Assembly (NCBI RefSeq): GCF_004342445.1
Contig: NZ_SLWW01000002.1
Location: 62,001-126,000 of the forward strand
Source of the DNA: Rhodovulum euryhalinum
Lineage (GTDB): Bacteria; Pseudomonadota; Alphaproteobacteria; Rhodobacterales; Rhodobacteraceae
Reading direction: 5' to 3'
DNA length: 64,000 nucleotides
Shown piece after piece: positions 45,044-53,694 of this stretch (position 1 is its first letter; each line of letters opens with the position of its first letter). The notes below the pieces were generated by a model. It saw only the letters and a list, made by a program, of their open reading frames with translations, was not told the DNA's origin and made no database searches. The translations under genes and the position numbers were made by a program.

Positions 45044-45079
45044 TGGTTCGATCCTTTCGAAGGGATGGAAGGAAGCACC

Positions 45080-45294
45080 ATGGGACAGGGTCGTCACGGG
45101 AACGCCACGGCCACGCACGCTGTCAGAGCGGCAATAAAGCGATCGCAAGCGTCGCTCGCGCAGCTGAGCCGGACCTTGGCATCAACCCCAAGACCGTAGC
45201 GAAGTGACGGCAGCGGGCGACGGTCGAGGACATGAAGACCGGGATTTCGAAACCGTGGTCCACCGTCCTGATGGTGGCCGAAGAGGCGATATCG
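45080..45294 (+). pseudogene. Degenerate IS481-type transposase fragment
   Basis: The N-terminus MGQGRHGNATATHAVRAAIK, then SQASLAQLSRTLGINPKTVAK and TVEDMKTG...STVL.VAEEAI, matches the start of IS481-family transposases as I know them. It reads correctly only with a 1-nt deletion near 45178, and a TGA at 45205 replaces the expected Trp. The similarity ends at about 45294. No inverted repeats or downstream DDE part were found. It lies between the NlpC/P60 gene and flgD, and fills most of the 330-bp gap there. Confidence 0.75.
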
Positions 45295-45373
45295 TCGCCG
45301 GCCGAGGCTACGACGCCCGCACCATCCTCGTCACATGCGCACGGCTTCGGCCAAGACAATATGCGTCCCTATC

Positions 45374-46042
45374 CTAGGGCTGGCGAAGCGCCGAGACATT
45401 GCCGGCCGGTGTCTCTCCGCCGCCCTCGAACACCAGCGTGACGCCGTCGGCATCATTGCGGACCTCGGTGATCCTGGCATAGACCTCGGCCTTGCTCTCG
45501 GCGATACGCGCGCCGTCCTGGAAGCTCTCGACCACGAAACCGTAGCTGCCAGCCGGAAGCGGCGTTCCATCCGCGGTTGTGCCGGCCCATTCCACCGGCG
45601 CACCGTCCATCGGGAGTTCGAAGCGCTGCACCTCTTTGCCATCCGCATCGCGCACAACCAGATGCGCCTTGTCGGCCTCGGCCGCGGGTGTCGGCACGAT
45701 CGTCACCGGATCGCCGTCAAACAGCGCCGGGACCGCCGCACGCCCCTCCATTCCAACCCAGCCGCCATACTGCGCCAGCCCCGCGCCGCCCATGGTCTCG
45801 GTCAGGGTCTTCAGCAGGTCGTTGGTCTGCACCTGCTGTTCCACCCCCGAGAAGGTCGCGAGCTGCACCGCATAATCGGACGATTCGATCGGGTTCATCG
45901 GGTCCTGGTTCGTCATCTGGACCGTCAGCATCTTCAGGAAGGTTTCGAAATCGCTGCTGATCGCGGCGTTCTTGGCCTTGGTTGCCGCGGCCGAGGACGT
46001 GGTGGCGGCGGTGGTCGCGGTGGTGGATGTCGCACTGTCCAT
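45374..46042 (-). CDS. flgD: Flagellar hook assembly scaffold FlgD
   Basis: 222 residues. FETFLKMLTVQMTNQDPMNP, then SSDYAVQLATFSGVEQQVQTND is the conserved N-terminal FlgD motif needed for export and hook capping. The C-terminal part (VVRDADGKEVQRFELP, WAGTTADGTPLPAGSYGF) is the FlgD Ig-like/Tudor region. FlgD caps the growing hook. An unusual Thr/Ala-rich leader (residues 4-20) precedes the core. AAGGAG precedes ATG 46042. It follows fliK by 13 bp on the same strand. Confidence 0.95.
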   Translation of the reverse strand: MDSATSTTATTAATTSSAAATKAKNAAISSDFETFLKMLTVQMTNQDPMNPIESSDYAVQLATFSGVEQQVQTNDLLKTLTETMGGAGLAQYGGWVGMEGRAAVPALFDGDPVTIVPTPAAEADKAHLVVRDADGKEVQRFELPMDGAPVEWAGTTADGTPLPAGSYGFVVESFQDGARIAESKAEVYARITEVRNDADGVTLVFEGGGETPAGNVSALRQP

Positions 46043-46055
46043 CTGGTCACTCCTT

Positions 46056-47975
46056 TCAAAGGCGCAGGTCAAGCCCGCTGCCGCCCGCAAGGCGGGTCGG
46101 ATGCGGGGCGTCGATGCGGGTCTGGCCCGCGGTCTGATCGGCGGTACCGTCCGGGGCAGGGCCGGTCTGCGGCGCATGTCCCTGGCGCGCACCCTTGCCG
46201 CCGAAATCAAGCACCACCTCGCCATAGCCAAGCTCGCGCATGGCGTTGCCCAGAAGATCGGCATGGCGGCGCATCAGGTCGAGCGTGTCGCCGCGGTCGG
46301 CCTCGATCGTCACCGTGATTCCGTTCTCGCCCGGGTTCAGGGTCAGGCGCACCCGGCCCAGTTCTTCGGGGTTGAGGGTCAGTTCGACGGCCCCGTCCGC
46401 GGCCCGGTGCAGCGCTTCGGCCATGGCCCGCATCGCCGGACGCGGGGCATCCAGCGGCTGCGGGGCCGTGCGCCCCGTCTCGGAGGCGGACCGGTCGGCC
46501 ACCGGCGCGTCGCCCAGCGGCGCGGTCTCGACCGCAGAGAGGTCCGCCGCCGCACCGGTCGTGCGGGCGCTGTCCAGGGCCGTGGGCTCGTCCGCCGGCC
46601 GGGCTGCAGGCGCGATGGTCGCAGGCGCGGTTGCCGCCGGCGCCCCGTTGCTGGATGACGGCGGCAGATCGGCGGGCACGGTCCGCTCGCGCGGTGGCGC
46701 GGACGCCTCCTTGCCAGCGGGGGCGGGCGCAGCGGGTTGCGATGGCGGCGCCTCGGCCGCCTGGCGAAGCTGGGCCTGCGCGGCGGTTCGCGTCTGCGTG
46801 TCAGACGCTGCGTCCTCGGGACCGGATGACGGCAGGTCCGCGGCGGCGGCGGCGGCTTGCCCCGGCGCCGATTGTGCTGCTGGCATCATGCCGCCCGCCA
46901 GCCCGGACGGCGCCGAGAGAGAGGCCTGAAGCAGGGCGGGTTTGCCATCGCTCCGGCCGGGGTCGCCGGGACCAGCCGCGGCAGGCACGGCACCTGCGGC
47001 GGGCAGACCGTCCCCGGACCGGCGCTCGCCCGTCCGGGTCTCTTGCGGCAAAGCGCCTTCCGCTGACAGGCCACCACCAGCGCGCGGCGTCACCGGGGCG
47101 GCTTGCGGTCTCTCGGCCTGTGTCCGGGCCTCGCCCTCGATCCGGGTGGTTGCGTCGGGCGGCGCAGGCGGAACGGTCGTCCCCTCCCCGATCGGGTCGC
47201 GCCGGGTGCCGCTGCCCGCCACGACGCCGTCAGCGGCGGTTGCCCCCACGAGGGCAGACCGCGGTTGTACCGCCTCCACCGCCGATCGGCGTTCGGCCGG
47301 GGAACCCGCCGGCAGTGCATCGGACGTCGCGCCGGACGCCGGTGCTGCGCCGGATCGCGGCGTTTGCGCGGCCCCAGCCACCTGCAGGCCGAGGGCGCGG
47401 CGATCGCCGGACAGAGGCCAGGCCGGCCCCACACCCGCCCCCTGCACGGCAATACCAGCGGCATCGGACGGGTGTGGGGCCGCAGGCACGGGGCCCTGTG
47501 CCGCGATGGCCATCGCAAGGACAGGCACGGCCCCGGGTGGCGGCACGGACGGAGTCTCGCCGGGTTCGCCATTGGACGCCGGGGGGGCCGTCCCCGGATC
47601 GCCTTCGCCGTCCGGCAGCGGCTCGGCGCCGGCGGGCCAGTCGACCGGCAGCACCGGGCCGCCCGTGGAGGGGATCGGTACCCCGTCGATGGCGGCCATG
47701 CCCGGCAGCGCCGGATCCGGCAAGACGCCAGCCGCATCGAGGACGAACACCGCGGTTTGCGCACCCTGGCCCCCGGCCGCGTTCGGGATCAGCTGTACCG
47801 CCAACGGAATCTCGGTCCCCGGAGTGCGGATGCCGGCCTGGGGCATCTGCGCAAAGGTGCTGAGGAACGCGCCCGGCTCGCCGCCCGGCGGCGCCGCGCC
47901 CGGGCGTGCGGCGTCGGGCGTTGCGGGAACATTGCCCCCCACGGAGTCGAATACGGGAAAATACTGCATGCGCAT
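46056..47975 (-). CDS. fliK: Flagellar hook-length control protein FliK
   Basis: About 639 residues, mostly low-complexity Ala/Pro/Gly/Thr sequence, as expected for the molecular ruler. The C-terminal Flg_hook domain reads VELTLNPEELGRVRLTLNPG, then VTIEADRGDTLDLMRRHADLL. FliK measures hook length and switches the export gate (via FlhB, also in this cluster) from hook to filament substrates. Start ATG 47975 or 47969. Divergent from the flgJ-like gene, with a CtrA-like box in the 111 bp between. Confidence 0.92.
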   Translation of the reverse strand: MRMQYFPVFDSVGGNVPATPDAARPGAAPPGGEPGAFLSTFAQMPQAGIRTPGTEIPLAVQLIPNAAGGQGAQTAVFVLDAAGVLPDPALPGMAAIDGVPIPSTGGPVLPVDWPAGAEPLPDGEGDPGTAPPASNGEPGETPSVPPPGAVPVLAMAIAAQGPVPAAPHPSDAAGIAVQGAGVGPAWPLSGDRRALGLQVAGAAQTPRSGAAPASGATSDALPAGSPAERRSAVEAVQPRSALVGATAADGVVAGSGTRRDPIGEGTTVPPAPPDATTRIEGEARTQAERPQAAPVTPRAGGGLSAEGALPQETRTGERRSGDGLPAAGAVPAAAGPGDPGRSDGKPALLQASLSAPSGLAGGMMPAAQSAPGQAAAAAADLPSSGPEDAASDTQTRTAAQAQLRQAAEAPPSQPAAPAPAGKEASAPPRERTVPADLPPSSSNGAPAATAPATIAPAARPADEPTALDSARTTGAAADLSAVETAPLGDAPVADRSASETGRTAPQPLDAPRPAMRAMAEALHRAADGAVELTLNPEELGRVRLTLNPGENGITVTIEADRGDTLDLMRRHADLLGNAMRELGYGEVVLDFGGKGARQGHAPQTGPAPDGTADQTAGQTRIDAPHPTRLAGGSGLDLRL

Positions 47976-48021
47976 CGCCGGACTTCTGCCACTGGTCCCG
48001 GGCAGATTGGCCGCCAACCGG

Positions 48022-48036
48022 TTACCGCTTCTTTAC
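48022..48036. promoter_or_regulatory. Candidate CtrA box between fliK and the flgJ-like gene
   Basis: TTAC-N7-TTAC (48022-48025 and 48033-48036). Half-site spacing equals the CtrA consensus TTAA-N7-TTAA, but each half has C for the last A. It lies between divergent flagellar genes. Confidence 0.35.
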
Positions 48037-48086
48037 CGCTTGGGCGTCATAACCGGGAAAACGAGTCGCAATTTAGGGAAACCGCC

Positions 48087-48374
48087 ATGCTTCCCCCCGT
48101 CACCTCCCCAGCCATGCAGACCACCGGCCCCAATCTCCGCGACGCCCCCCTGCGCGAGGCCGCGCAAAAGCTGGAGGCGCAGTTCCTTTCGGAAATGCTG
48201 AAACACGCGGGACTGGGAGAGGCGAAGGGCGCCTTTACCGGCGGGCCGGGCGAAGCGCAGTTCGCCTCGTTCCTGCGCGAGGCGCAGGCCCATGAATTGG
48301 TCCGGGCCGGGGGAATCGGCCTTGCCGAGCAATTGTTCGAAGCCCTGAAGGAGCGGATGGATGACCACGGATGA
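48087..48374 (+). CDS. flgJ: Rod-binding protein (FlgJ N-terminal domain-like)
   Basis: 95 residues, one domain: REAAQKLEAQFLSEMLKHAG with later FASFLREAQAHELVRAGGIGLAEQLFEAL. This is the rod-binding (FlgJ_N) part; the muramidase domain of enteric FlgJ is absent, as usual in alphaproteobacteria where a separate enzyme opens the wall. It acts as rod cap or assembly factor in the periplasm. AGGGAA precedes the ATG. It overlaps the flgN-like gene by 14 nt. Confidence 0.87.
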   Translation: MLPPVTSPAMQTTGPNLRDAPLREAAQKLEAQFLSEMLKHAGLGEAKGAFTGGPGEAQFASFLREAQAHELVRAGGIGLAEQLFEALKERMDDHG

Positions 48375-48699
48375 CCCGATCGAGGATCTGCTGCTGCGCG
48401 AACGCGCGGCGCTGAGACGCGCCGATTTCCCACTCCTCAACGCGCTTGCCGAGGAGAAGGAGCGCATGGTGGCCGAGTTGGCCGCGCACCCCGTGACCGA
48501 CCCGGCGACGCTTGCGCGGCTGCGTGCGCTGGCCGAGCGCAACGCCGAACTGATCGAAGCGGTCAGGCGCGGCGTCGATGCCGCCATGGCCACCCTGCGC
48601 CGCGCCCGCCAGCCGGCCGAACCGCTGAGCACCTATGACCAGAGCGGGCAAACCAGCAAGATCGGTGCCACGCAAGGGTCGCTGACCCGCCGCGCCTAG
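48361..48699 (+). CDS. flgN: FlgN-like flagellar export chaperone
   Basis: 112 residues, all-helical. LLLRERAALRRADFPLLNALAEEKERM and RLRALAERNAELIEAVRRGV fit the FlgN fold, and the C-terminal LSTYDQSGQTSKI resembles the conserved FlgN tail. FlgN holds hook-filament junction proteins FlgK and FlgL for export. It starts within the end of the flgJ-like gene, so translation is coupled. Confidence 0.75.
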   Translation: MTTDDPIEDLLLRERAALRRADFPLLNALAEEKERMVAELAAHPVTDPATLARLRALAERNAELIEAVRRGVDAAMATLRRARQPAEPLSTYDQSGQTSKIGATQGSLTRRA

Positions 48700-48751
48700 G
48701 CCTTATTTTGGCCCAAACGCCCCGCTAAAACCTTGGTTCATTAGCCGTCGT

Positions 48752-48766
48752 TTAACCCGCAGTTGA
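48752..48766 (+). promoter_or_regulatory. Candidate CtrA box upstream of flagellin
   Basis: TTAA-N7-TTGA (48752-48755 and 48763-48766), 146 bp before the flagellin start. The identical half-sites and spacing recur before flgB (53259-53273). CtrA is the known master regulator of flagellar genes in many alphaproteobacteria. Confidence 0.5.
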
Positions 48767-48911
48767 AATGCTCGGGATCGCACCCAGAAGACGGGTGGCA
48801 CGGCACGGGATACCTCCACAGCCGTACGGGTGAGAACACCATTGGATCGTCGTTGATCGGCGGCATCAACCCGTGGCGCAAAGCGCCATACGAAAAGGAA
48901 GGACTGAACCC

Positions 48912-50180
48912 ATGTCCAGCATCAATACCAATACCGGCGCAATGGTCGCGCTGCAGACCCTGAAAAGCATCAACTCGAACCTGTCCAAGGTTCAGTCGGA
49001 GATCTCGACCGGCAAGTCGATCGACTCCGCAAAGGACAACGCCGCGGTCTGGGCCATCGCCAAGACGATGGAGGCGGACGTGTCGGGCTTCAAGAAGATC
49101 TCGGACGGCCTGTCGAGCGCCGAGTCCACCGTTTCGGTGGCTCGTAACGCGGCGGAATCGATCACCGGCCTGCTGAATCAGGTGAAGGACCAGATCGTCC
49201 AGGCCAAGGGTGCCTCGAACGCCGACGAGCGGCAGAAGATTCAGAACAACATCAGCGCGCTGAGGGATCAGGTCGCATCGGTGGTCGGGGCGGCCCAGTT
49301 CAACGGCGTCAACCTCATCAACAACGGCGACGACATGGACGTGCTGTCCTCGCTCAACCGCGATTCTTCGGGGAACGTTGCCACGGCCTCGATCAACGTC
49401 AAGGCGCAGGATCTGTCGATCGGCGGATATGTGGCAGCAAATGCGTTCACCACCGATTCCACGGGCGTCACCGCGGCCACCGACCGCACGGCGTTCACCC
49501 TCGGCGCGACCGGCGGGACGGGGTCGATCGCGATCGACACCAGCACGATGACCGTCGGCGACTCGCTGAATCTGACCATTGGCGACCAGACGGTCTCGGT
49601 CAAGTTCTCGCAGGAGATCGCTGACGCAGGGGCCGCGGCGCAACAGAACGCGGCGATGGCGGTCGCCATGAAGAATGCGATCGACTCACTCGCCATTCAG
49701 ACTCCTGGCACGCCCGTCCCCCCCGCGACAACCGCCGATCCGGATCGCCTGACGATCGCCATCGACGGGACGAACGCGAACCAGATCACCTTTACCAACG
49801 ACACCGCCAACAGTCTGTCGGTCTCGGCCCAGTATCTGAACGAGGGGTCGGGCAAGCTGGGTGGCCTCAGTGCGATCGACGTCACCGGCGGCGACAGCAC
49901 CGGCGCCAACGCGGCTCTGGCCTCGATCGACGGACTGATCAAGACCGCGATCGACGCCGCCGCCGCCTTCGGCACCTCGCAGAACCAGCTCGAAACCCAG
50001 AACGACTTCGTCAGCAAGCTGATGGACTCGATGAAGACCGGGATCGGCGCGATGGTCGATGCCGACATGGAGGCCACCTCGGCCCGGCTCCAGGCGCTGC
50101 AGGTGCAGCAGCAGCTTGCCACCCAGTCGCTGTCGATCGCCAACCAGGCGCCGCAGAACCTGCTGTCGCTCTTCCGCTAA
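48912..50180 (+). CDS. fliC: Flagellin
   Basis: 422 residues. N-terminal D0/D1 (SSINTNTGAMVALQTLKSIN, SEISTGKSIDSAKDNAAVWA) and C-terminal D1/D0 (FVSKLMDSMKTGIGAMVDAD, then LSIANQAPQNLLSLFR) are clear; the middle (about 150-340) is a variable, Thr/Asp-rich surface domain. It builds the filament. AAGGAAGGA precedes ATG 48912 and a strong terminator follows, so it is probably monocistronic. The 5' region holds a CtrA-like box. flaF and flbT downstream are its usual regulators in alphaproteobacteria. Confidence 0.96.
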   Translation: MSSINTNTGAMVALQTLKSINSNLSKVQSEISTGKSIDSAKDNAAVWAIAKTMEADVSGFKKISDGLSSAESTVSVARNAAESITGLLNQVKDQIVQAKGASNADERQKIQNNISALRDQVASVVGAAQFNGVNLINNGDDMDVLSSLNRDSSGNVATASINVKAQDLSIGGYVAANAFTTDSTGVTAATDRTAFTLGATGGTGSIAIDTSTMTVGDSLNLTIGDQTVSVKFSQEIADAGAAAQQNAAMAVAMKNAIDSLAIQTPGTPVPPATTADPDRLTIAIDGTNANQITFTNDTANSLSVSAQYLNEGSGKLGGLSAIDVTGGDSTGANAALASIDGLIKTAIDAAAAFGTSQNQLETQNDFVSKLMDSMKTGIGAMVDADMEATSARLQALQVQQQLATQSLSIANQAPQNLLSLFR

Positions 50181-50188
50181 GGCAAGGC

Positions 50189-50217
50189 AGGGCCGGGGCA
50201 AAAGCCCCGGCCCTTTC
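50189..50217 (+). terminator. Rho-independent terminator of the flagellin gene
   Basis: Stem AGGGCCGGGGC (50189-50199) and its complement (50204-50214) around AAAA, then TTTC. It begins 9 bp after the flagellin stop. Confidence 0.9.
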
Positions 50218-50257
50218 CTGACGGACCTAGCCCCCTCTCAGAACGGAAGGACACAGC

Positions 50258-50638
50258 ATGAACGCCCTGCACATGGCCCGGACTGCCTATTCGGCCCCCA
50301 CCCAGGCCCAGACCCGCACCCCCCGCGCCACCGAATACGCGGCCTTCGCCCGCATCACCGCCCGGCTCAAGGCCGCCGAAGGCGCCGGGCGCCGGAACTA
50401 TCCCGCGCTGGCCGCGGCGATCCACGAGAACCGCAAGCTCTGGACGATGCTCGCCGCCGATGTCGCCGATGGCGACAACGGACTGCCCCAGGCACTGCGC
50501 GCGCGGATCTTCTACCTGTTCGAATTCACCACCCATCACAGCCGCGAGGTGCTGAACGGCAAGGCCGATATCGGCCCGCTGGTCGAGGTCAACACCGCCA
50601 TCATGCGCGGCCTCGGGAAATCGGAGGCTTCGGCATGA
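50258..50638 (+). CDS. flaF: Flagellar biosynthesis regulator FlaF
   Basis: 126 residues. EYAAFARITARLKAA, NRKLWTMLAADVAD and RARIFYLFEFTTHHSREVL are the FlaF family blocks. FlaF promotes flagellin synthesis or secretion, opposing FlbT, in Caulobacter and relatives. Its stop overlaps the flbT start by 4 nt. An AGAACGGAAGGA ribosome region precedes the ATG. Confidence 0.93.
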   Translation: MNALHMARTAYSAPTQAQTRTPRATEYAAFARITARLKAAEGAGRRNYPALAAAIHENRKLWTMLAADVADGDNGLPQALRARIFYLFEFTTHHSREVLNGKADIGPLVEVNTAIMRGLGKSEASA

Positions 50639-51042
50639 GCGGTCTTGTCCTCAAGCTTGGCCCCAAGGAACGGGTCCTCGTCAACGGCGCGGTGATCGAG
50701 AATGGCGACCGCCGCACCCGGTTGTCGATCAAGACGCCCAATGCCAACATCCTGCGCCTGCGCGACGCGATCCACCCCGAAGAGGTGAACACGCCGGTGC
50801 GCCGGGTCTGCTACATGGCCCAGCTGGTTCTGTCGGGCGATTCCGTGCCCGACGACATCCGCCCGCAACTGCTGCGCGGGATCGAACAGCTGAGCCAGGT
50901 CCTGACCGACCATGACAGCCGGACCCAGCTGACGCTGGCCACCGAGGCGGTGCTGGGCGCGGAATACTACCAGGTGCTCAAGGCGCTGCGCAGCCTGCTG
51001 CCGCGCGAGGAACGCCTGCTGGCGGGCGCGAGGCCGTCATGA
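50635..51042 (+). CDS. flbT: Flagellar biosynthesis repressor FlbT
   Basis: 135 residues. LVLKLGPKERVLVNGAVIEN and FLRLRDAIHPEE-like ILRLRDAIHPEEVNTPVRR are diagnostic. FlbT binds the 5' untranslated region of flagellin mRNA in Caulobacter and destabilises it until the hook is complete. Overlaps flaF before it and the DUF1217 gene after it by 4 nt each, so the three form one translationally coupled unit. Confidence 0.95.
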   Translation: MSGLVLKLGPKERVLVNGAVIENGDRRTRLSIKTPNANILRLRDAIHPEEVNTPVRRVCYMAQLVLSGDSVPDDIRPQLLRGIEQLSQVLTDHDSRTQLTLATEAVLGAEYYQVLKALRSLLPREERLLAGARPS

Positions 51043-51830
51043 GCTTTCAGCCCGTCGTCCCACTCGGCGGGTACGCCGGCTGGCGCTTCCTCGAACGCAC
51101 GATGGAGCGCCAGCAGGAAGCCTTCAACAAGAGCACCGTGGTCCAGCGCGATCTGGACTACTTCGCCGAGAAGATCGGCAAGGTCACCAACGCCGAAGAA
51201 CTGGTGGGCGACTACCGCCTGCTCAAGGTGGCGCTGGGGGCGTTCGGCCTGCAGGACGACATCGGGTCGAAATTCTTCATCCGCAAGGTTCTGTCCGAGG
51301 GTACCAGCGCAAGGGACGCCCTGGCCAACAAGCTTGCCGACAAGAGCTATTTCAAGCTGGCCGAGGCATTCGGCTTCGGCGGCGTGGGCGCCCCGCGCAC
51401 CCAGGAGCCCGGCTTTGCCGAGGAGATCGCCGAAGCCTATCGCGAGCGCAGCTTCGAGATCGCAGTGGGCGAACAGAACGACGACATGCGCCTGGCGCTG
51501 AACGTCGAACGGGAACTGACCGATCTCGCCTCGAATTCGTCCGGCGACGATTCCAAGTGGTTCAGCATCATGGGGTCGAGCCCCCTGAGACAGGTGTTCG
51601 ACACCGCCTTCGGCCTGCCGACCTCCTTCGCCGCCATCGATCTTGACCGCCAGCTCGAGGTCTATCGCGAAAAGGCCGAGGCCCTGTTCGGCAGTTCCGA
51701 CGCTGCGCAGTTCGCCGACCCCGACAAGCGCGAGCAGCTGATCAAGATGTTCCTGGTCCGCTCCGAGATCAGTGCCGGCTCGGCCGGCTACAGCTCGGGT
51801 CAGATCGCGTTGACCCTTCTCGGCGGCTGA
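51039..51830 (+). CDS. DUF1217 flagellar protein
   Basis: 263 residues. GGYAGWRFLERTMERQQEAF, DYFAEKIGKVTNAEELV and VLSEGT...DALANKLADKSY are blocks of DUF1217, found in flagellar clusters of Rhizobiales and Rhodobacterales. It is mostly helical, soluble and without a signal peptide. No defined role; its coupling with flaF and flbT suggests a role linked to filament production or export. Confidence 0.85.
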   Translation: MSFQPVVPLGGYAGWRFLERTMERQQEAFNKSTVVQRDLDYFAEKIGKVTNAEELVGDYRLLKVALGAFGLQDDIGSKFFIRKVLSEGTSARDALANKLADKSYFKLAEAFGFGGVGAPRTQEPGFAEEIAEAYRERSFEIAVGEQNDDMRLALNVERELTDLASNSSGDDSKWFSIMGSSPLRQVFDTAFGLPTSFAAIDLDRQLEVYREKAEALFGSSDAAQFADPDKREQLIKMFLVRSEISAGSAGYSSGQIALTLLGG

Positions 51831-51846
51831 GCCGGTCCGGGAAGGA

Positions 51847-53208
51847 TCACCTCTGGGCGGCGCCGGTCCCGGCCGCATCGGGCAAGGGTCCGGCCACGGC
51901 CAGAACGTGGGCGAGGCGCGCGAAACTTGCATCGACATCGCCCGGCGAGTCCTCGGACAGGAACGCGTCAAGCCCGGGCCAGGCCTTGATCGCGGCATCG
52001 ATCTCGGGGTCGGAGCCCGCTGCGTACAGCCCCGCCTGGATCATCATCTCGGCCCGGTCATAGGCGCCGAGCAGCCTGCGCGCCCGCGCGATCAGCGCGT
52101 TCTCGGCGCCGTTGGCGGCGCGCGGCAGGCTGCGCGACACCGACCTGAGCAGGTCGACCGCCGGAAACCGCCCGCGTTCCGCGATCCGCCGGTCCAGGAC
52201 GACATGGCCGTCCAGCACCCCGCGCAGGATGTCCGCGACGGGCTCTTCCATGTCCGAACCGGCCACGAGAACCGAAAAGACGGCCGTTATGTCGCCCATG
52301 CCGTCGACACCCGGCCCGGCGCGTTCGGCCAGCGACATGATCGCCTGCGCGGTCGAGGGCGGATAGCCGCGCAGCGCGGCGGGTTCACCGGCCGCAAGCG
52401 CCAGTTCCCTGTGCGCCTCTGCAAACCGGGTCACGGAATCGGCCAGGAACAGGACGTGGTGGCCGTCGTCGCGGAAATGTTCGGCCACCGCCATCGCCGC
52501 CCAGGCCGCCCGGCGGCGGACCATCGGCGACTGGTCCGAGGTGGCGGCGACGATCACCGAGCGCGCCATTCCCTCGGGGCCAAGCACATGAGAGACGAAT
52601 TCGCCCACCTCGCGGCCGCGTTCGCCGACCAGCGCGATCACCGCCATGTCGGCCTGAACCCCGCGCGCGAACTTGGCCAGCAGGCTGGACTTGCCGACGC
52701 CCGACCCGGCGAACAGCCCGATCCGCTGGCCGCGCACAATCGGCAACAGCGTGTCGAAGGCCGTCAGGCCGGTGCCCAGCCGCGGACCCAGGCCGCGCCG
52801 TTCGGTCGCGGGCGGCGGTGCGGCGCGCAGCGGCCGCAGCTCTGGCCCCGGCATCAGGGGGCGGCCGTCCAGCGGCTGGCCGAACGGATCGACGATCCGC
52901 CCAAGCCAGCCGCGATGCGGCGCGATCGCGCCCGGGCCCATCAGGACGACGCGGTCGCCCACCGACAGCCCTTCGGGCGTGCCGTCGGGCAGCACCGTGA
53001 CCGCCCCCTCGGCCAGGGCAAGCACCTCGCCCCGGCGGCGCACGCCGCGGCCGTGCCGGATCTCGACCAGATCGCCCAGCCCGGCCTCGGCGGACAACCC
53101 CGACACGGTCACCGTGCCGCTGCCCGCGGCCATCACCCGGCCGACCGCGCGGATCGGGGCCAGCGCGGCAATGCGGGCCTGGAGCGCGGCAAAGGGACTT
53201 TCGGGCAT
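51847..53208 (-). CDS. fliI: Flagellum-specific ATPase FliI
   Basis: 453 residues. Walker A AGSGVGKS (167-174), Walker B region LFLADSVTRFAEAHREL, and ALRGYPPSTAQAIMSLAERAG identify the flagellar/type III secretion ATPase. It powers export substrate unloading below the gate formed by FlhA and FlhB. Start 53208 has GGAG; longer upstream frame is antisense to flgB and flgC. It ends 16 bp from the converging DUF1217 gene and is divergent from flgB. Confidence 0.95.
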   Translation of the reverse strand: MPESPFAALQARIAALAPIRAVGRVMAAGSGTVTVSGLSAEAGLGDLVEIRHGRGVRRRGEVLALAEGAVTVLPDGTPEGLSVGDRVVLMGPGAIAPHRGWLGRIVDPFGQPLDGRPLMPGPELRPLRAAPPPATERRGLGPRLGTGLTAFDTLLPIVRGQRIGLFAGSGVGKSSLLAKFARGVQADMAVIALVGERGREVGEFVSHVLGPEGMARSVIVAATSDQSPMVRRRAAWAAMAVAEHFRDDGHHVLFLADSVTRFAEAHRELALAAGEPAALRGYPPSTAQAIMSLAERAGPGVDGMGDITAVFSVLVAGSDMEEPVADILRGVLDGHVVLDRRIAERGRFPAVDLLRSVSRSLPRAANGAENALIARARRLLGAYDRAEMMIQAGLYAAGSDPEIDAAIKAWPGLDAFLSEDSPGDVDASFARLAHVLAVAGPLPDAAGTGAAQR

Positions 53209-53258
53209 GCGGCATCTCCGATCCGGGTCAACACTTACCGTTTCTAAAGGAATCATCC

Positions 53259-53273
53259 TTAAGCCTTGATTGA
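53259..53273. promoter_or_regulatory. Candidate CtrA box between fliI and flgB
   Basis: TTAA-N7-TTGA (53259-53262 and 53270-53273), 20 bp before flgB and about 50 bp before fliI. Same half-sites and spacing as the box before flagellin. Confidence 0.5.
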
Positions 53274-53292
53274 AACCGAGGGAGAATCCCCG

Positions 53293-53685
53293 ATGTTCGA
53301 CAAGATGGAAATCTTCCGCATGGCGCAGGGCCTGGCAGTCCATGCCGGCACACGCCAGGCCGTGATCGCGCGCAACGTGGCCAACGCGGACACGCCAGGA
53401 TTCCGTGCGCAGGACATCGCGGATTTCACCGAAACCTACCGCAAGACCGGGCCCGAACTGCCCCTGCGCACCACGCGCGAGGGTCACCTGCCCGCCAGCG
53501 AAACCGGCCTGCGCGCCGCCGCGATCCGCGAGGACGACGCGCCCGGAGAGCCGAACGGCAACACCGTTTCCCTTGAAGAAGAAATGCTGAAGGCGGCCGA
53601 GACCAAGAGCAAGCACGACCTTGCCCTGGCCGTCTACCGCAGTTCGCTGGGCGTGCTGCGCACCAGTCTCGGCCGGGCAAGATAG
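53293..53685 (+). CDS. flgB: Flagellar basal-body rod protein FlgB
   Basis: 130 residues. Proximal rod subunit. RQAVIARNVANADTPGFRA is the rod-protein N-terminal signature and the C-terminal helix (HDLALAVYRSSLGVLRTSLG) is the partner D0 helix. Start 53293 preceded by GAGGGAGAA. It begins a nine-gene plus-strand run of basal-body genes (flgB to fliL) with very short gaps. Confidence 0.95.
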   Translation: MFDKMEIFRMAQGLAVHAGTRQAVIARNVANADTPGFRAQDIADFTETYRKTGPELPLRTTREGHLPASETGLRAAAIREDDAPGEPNGNTVSLEEEMLKAAETKSKHDLALAVYRSSLGVLRTSLGRAR

Positions 53686-53694
53686 GAGGCATGA

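Noticed and set aside
45232-45441. 69-codon frame downstream of the NlpC/P60 gene as a gene
   Set aside because: Its N-terminal part matches the middle of an IS481-type transposase start and then loses similarity; treated as part of the pseudogene.
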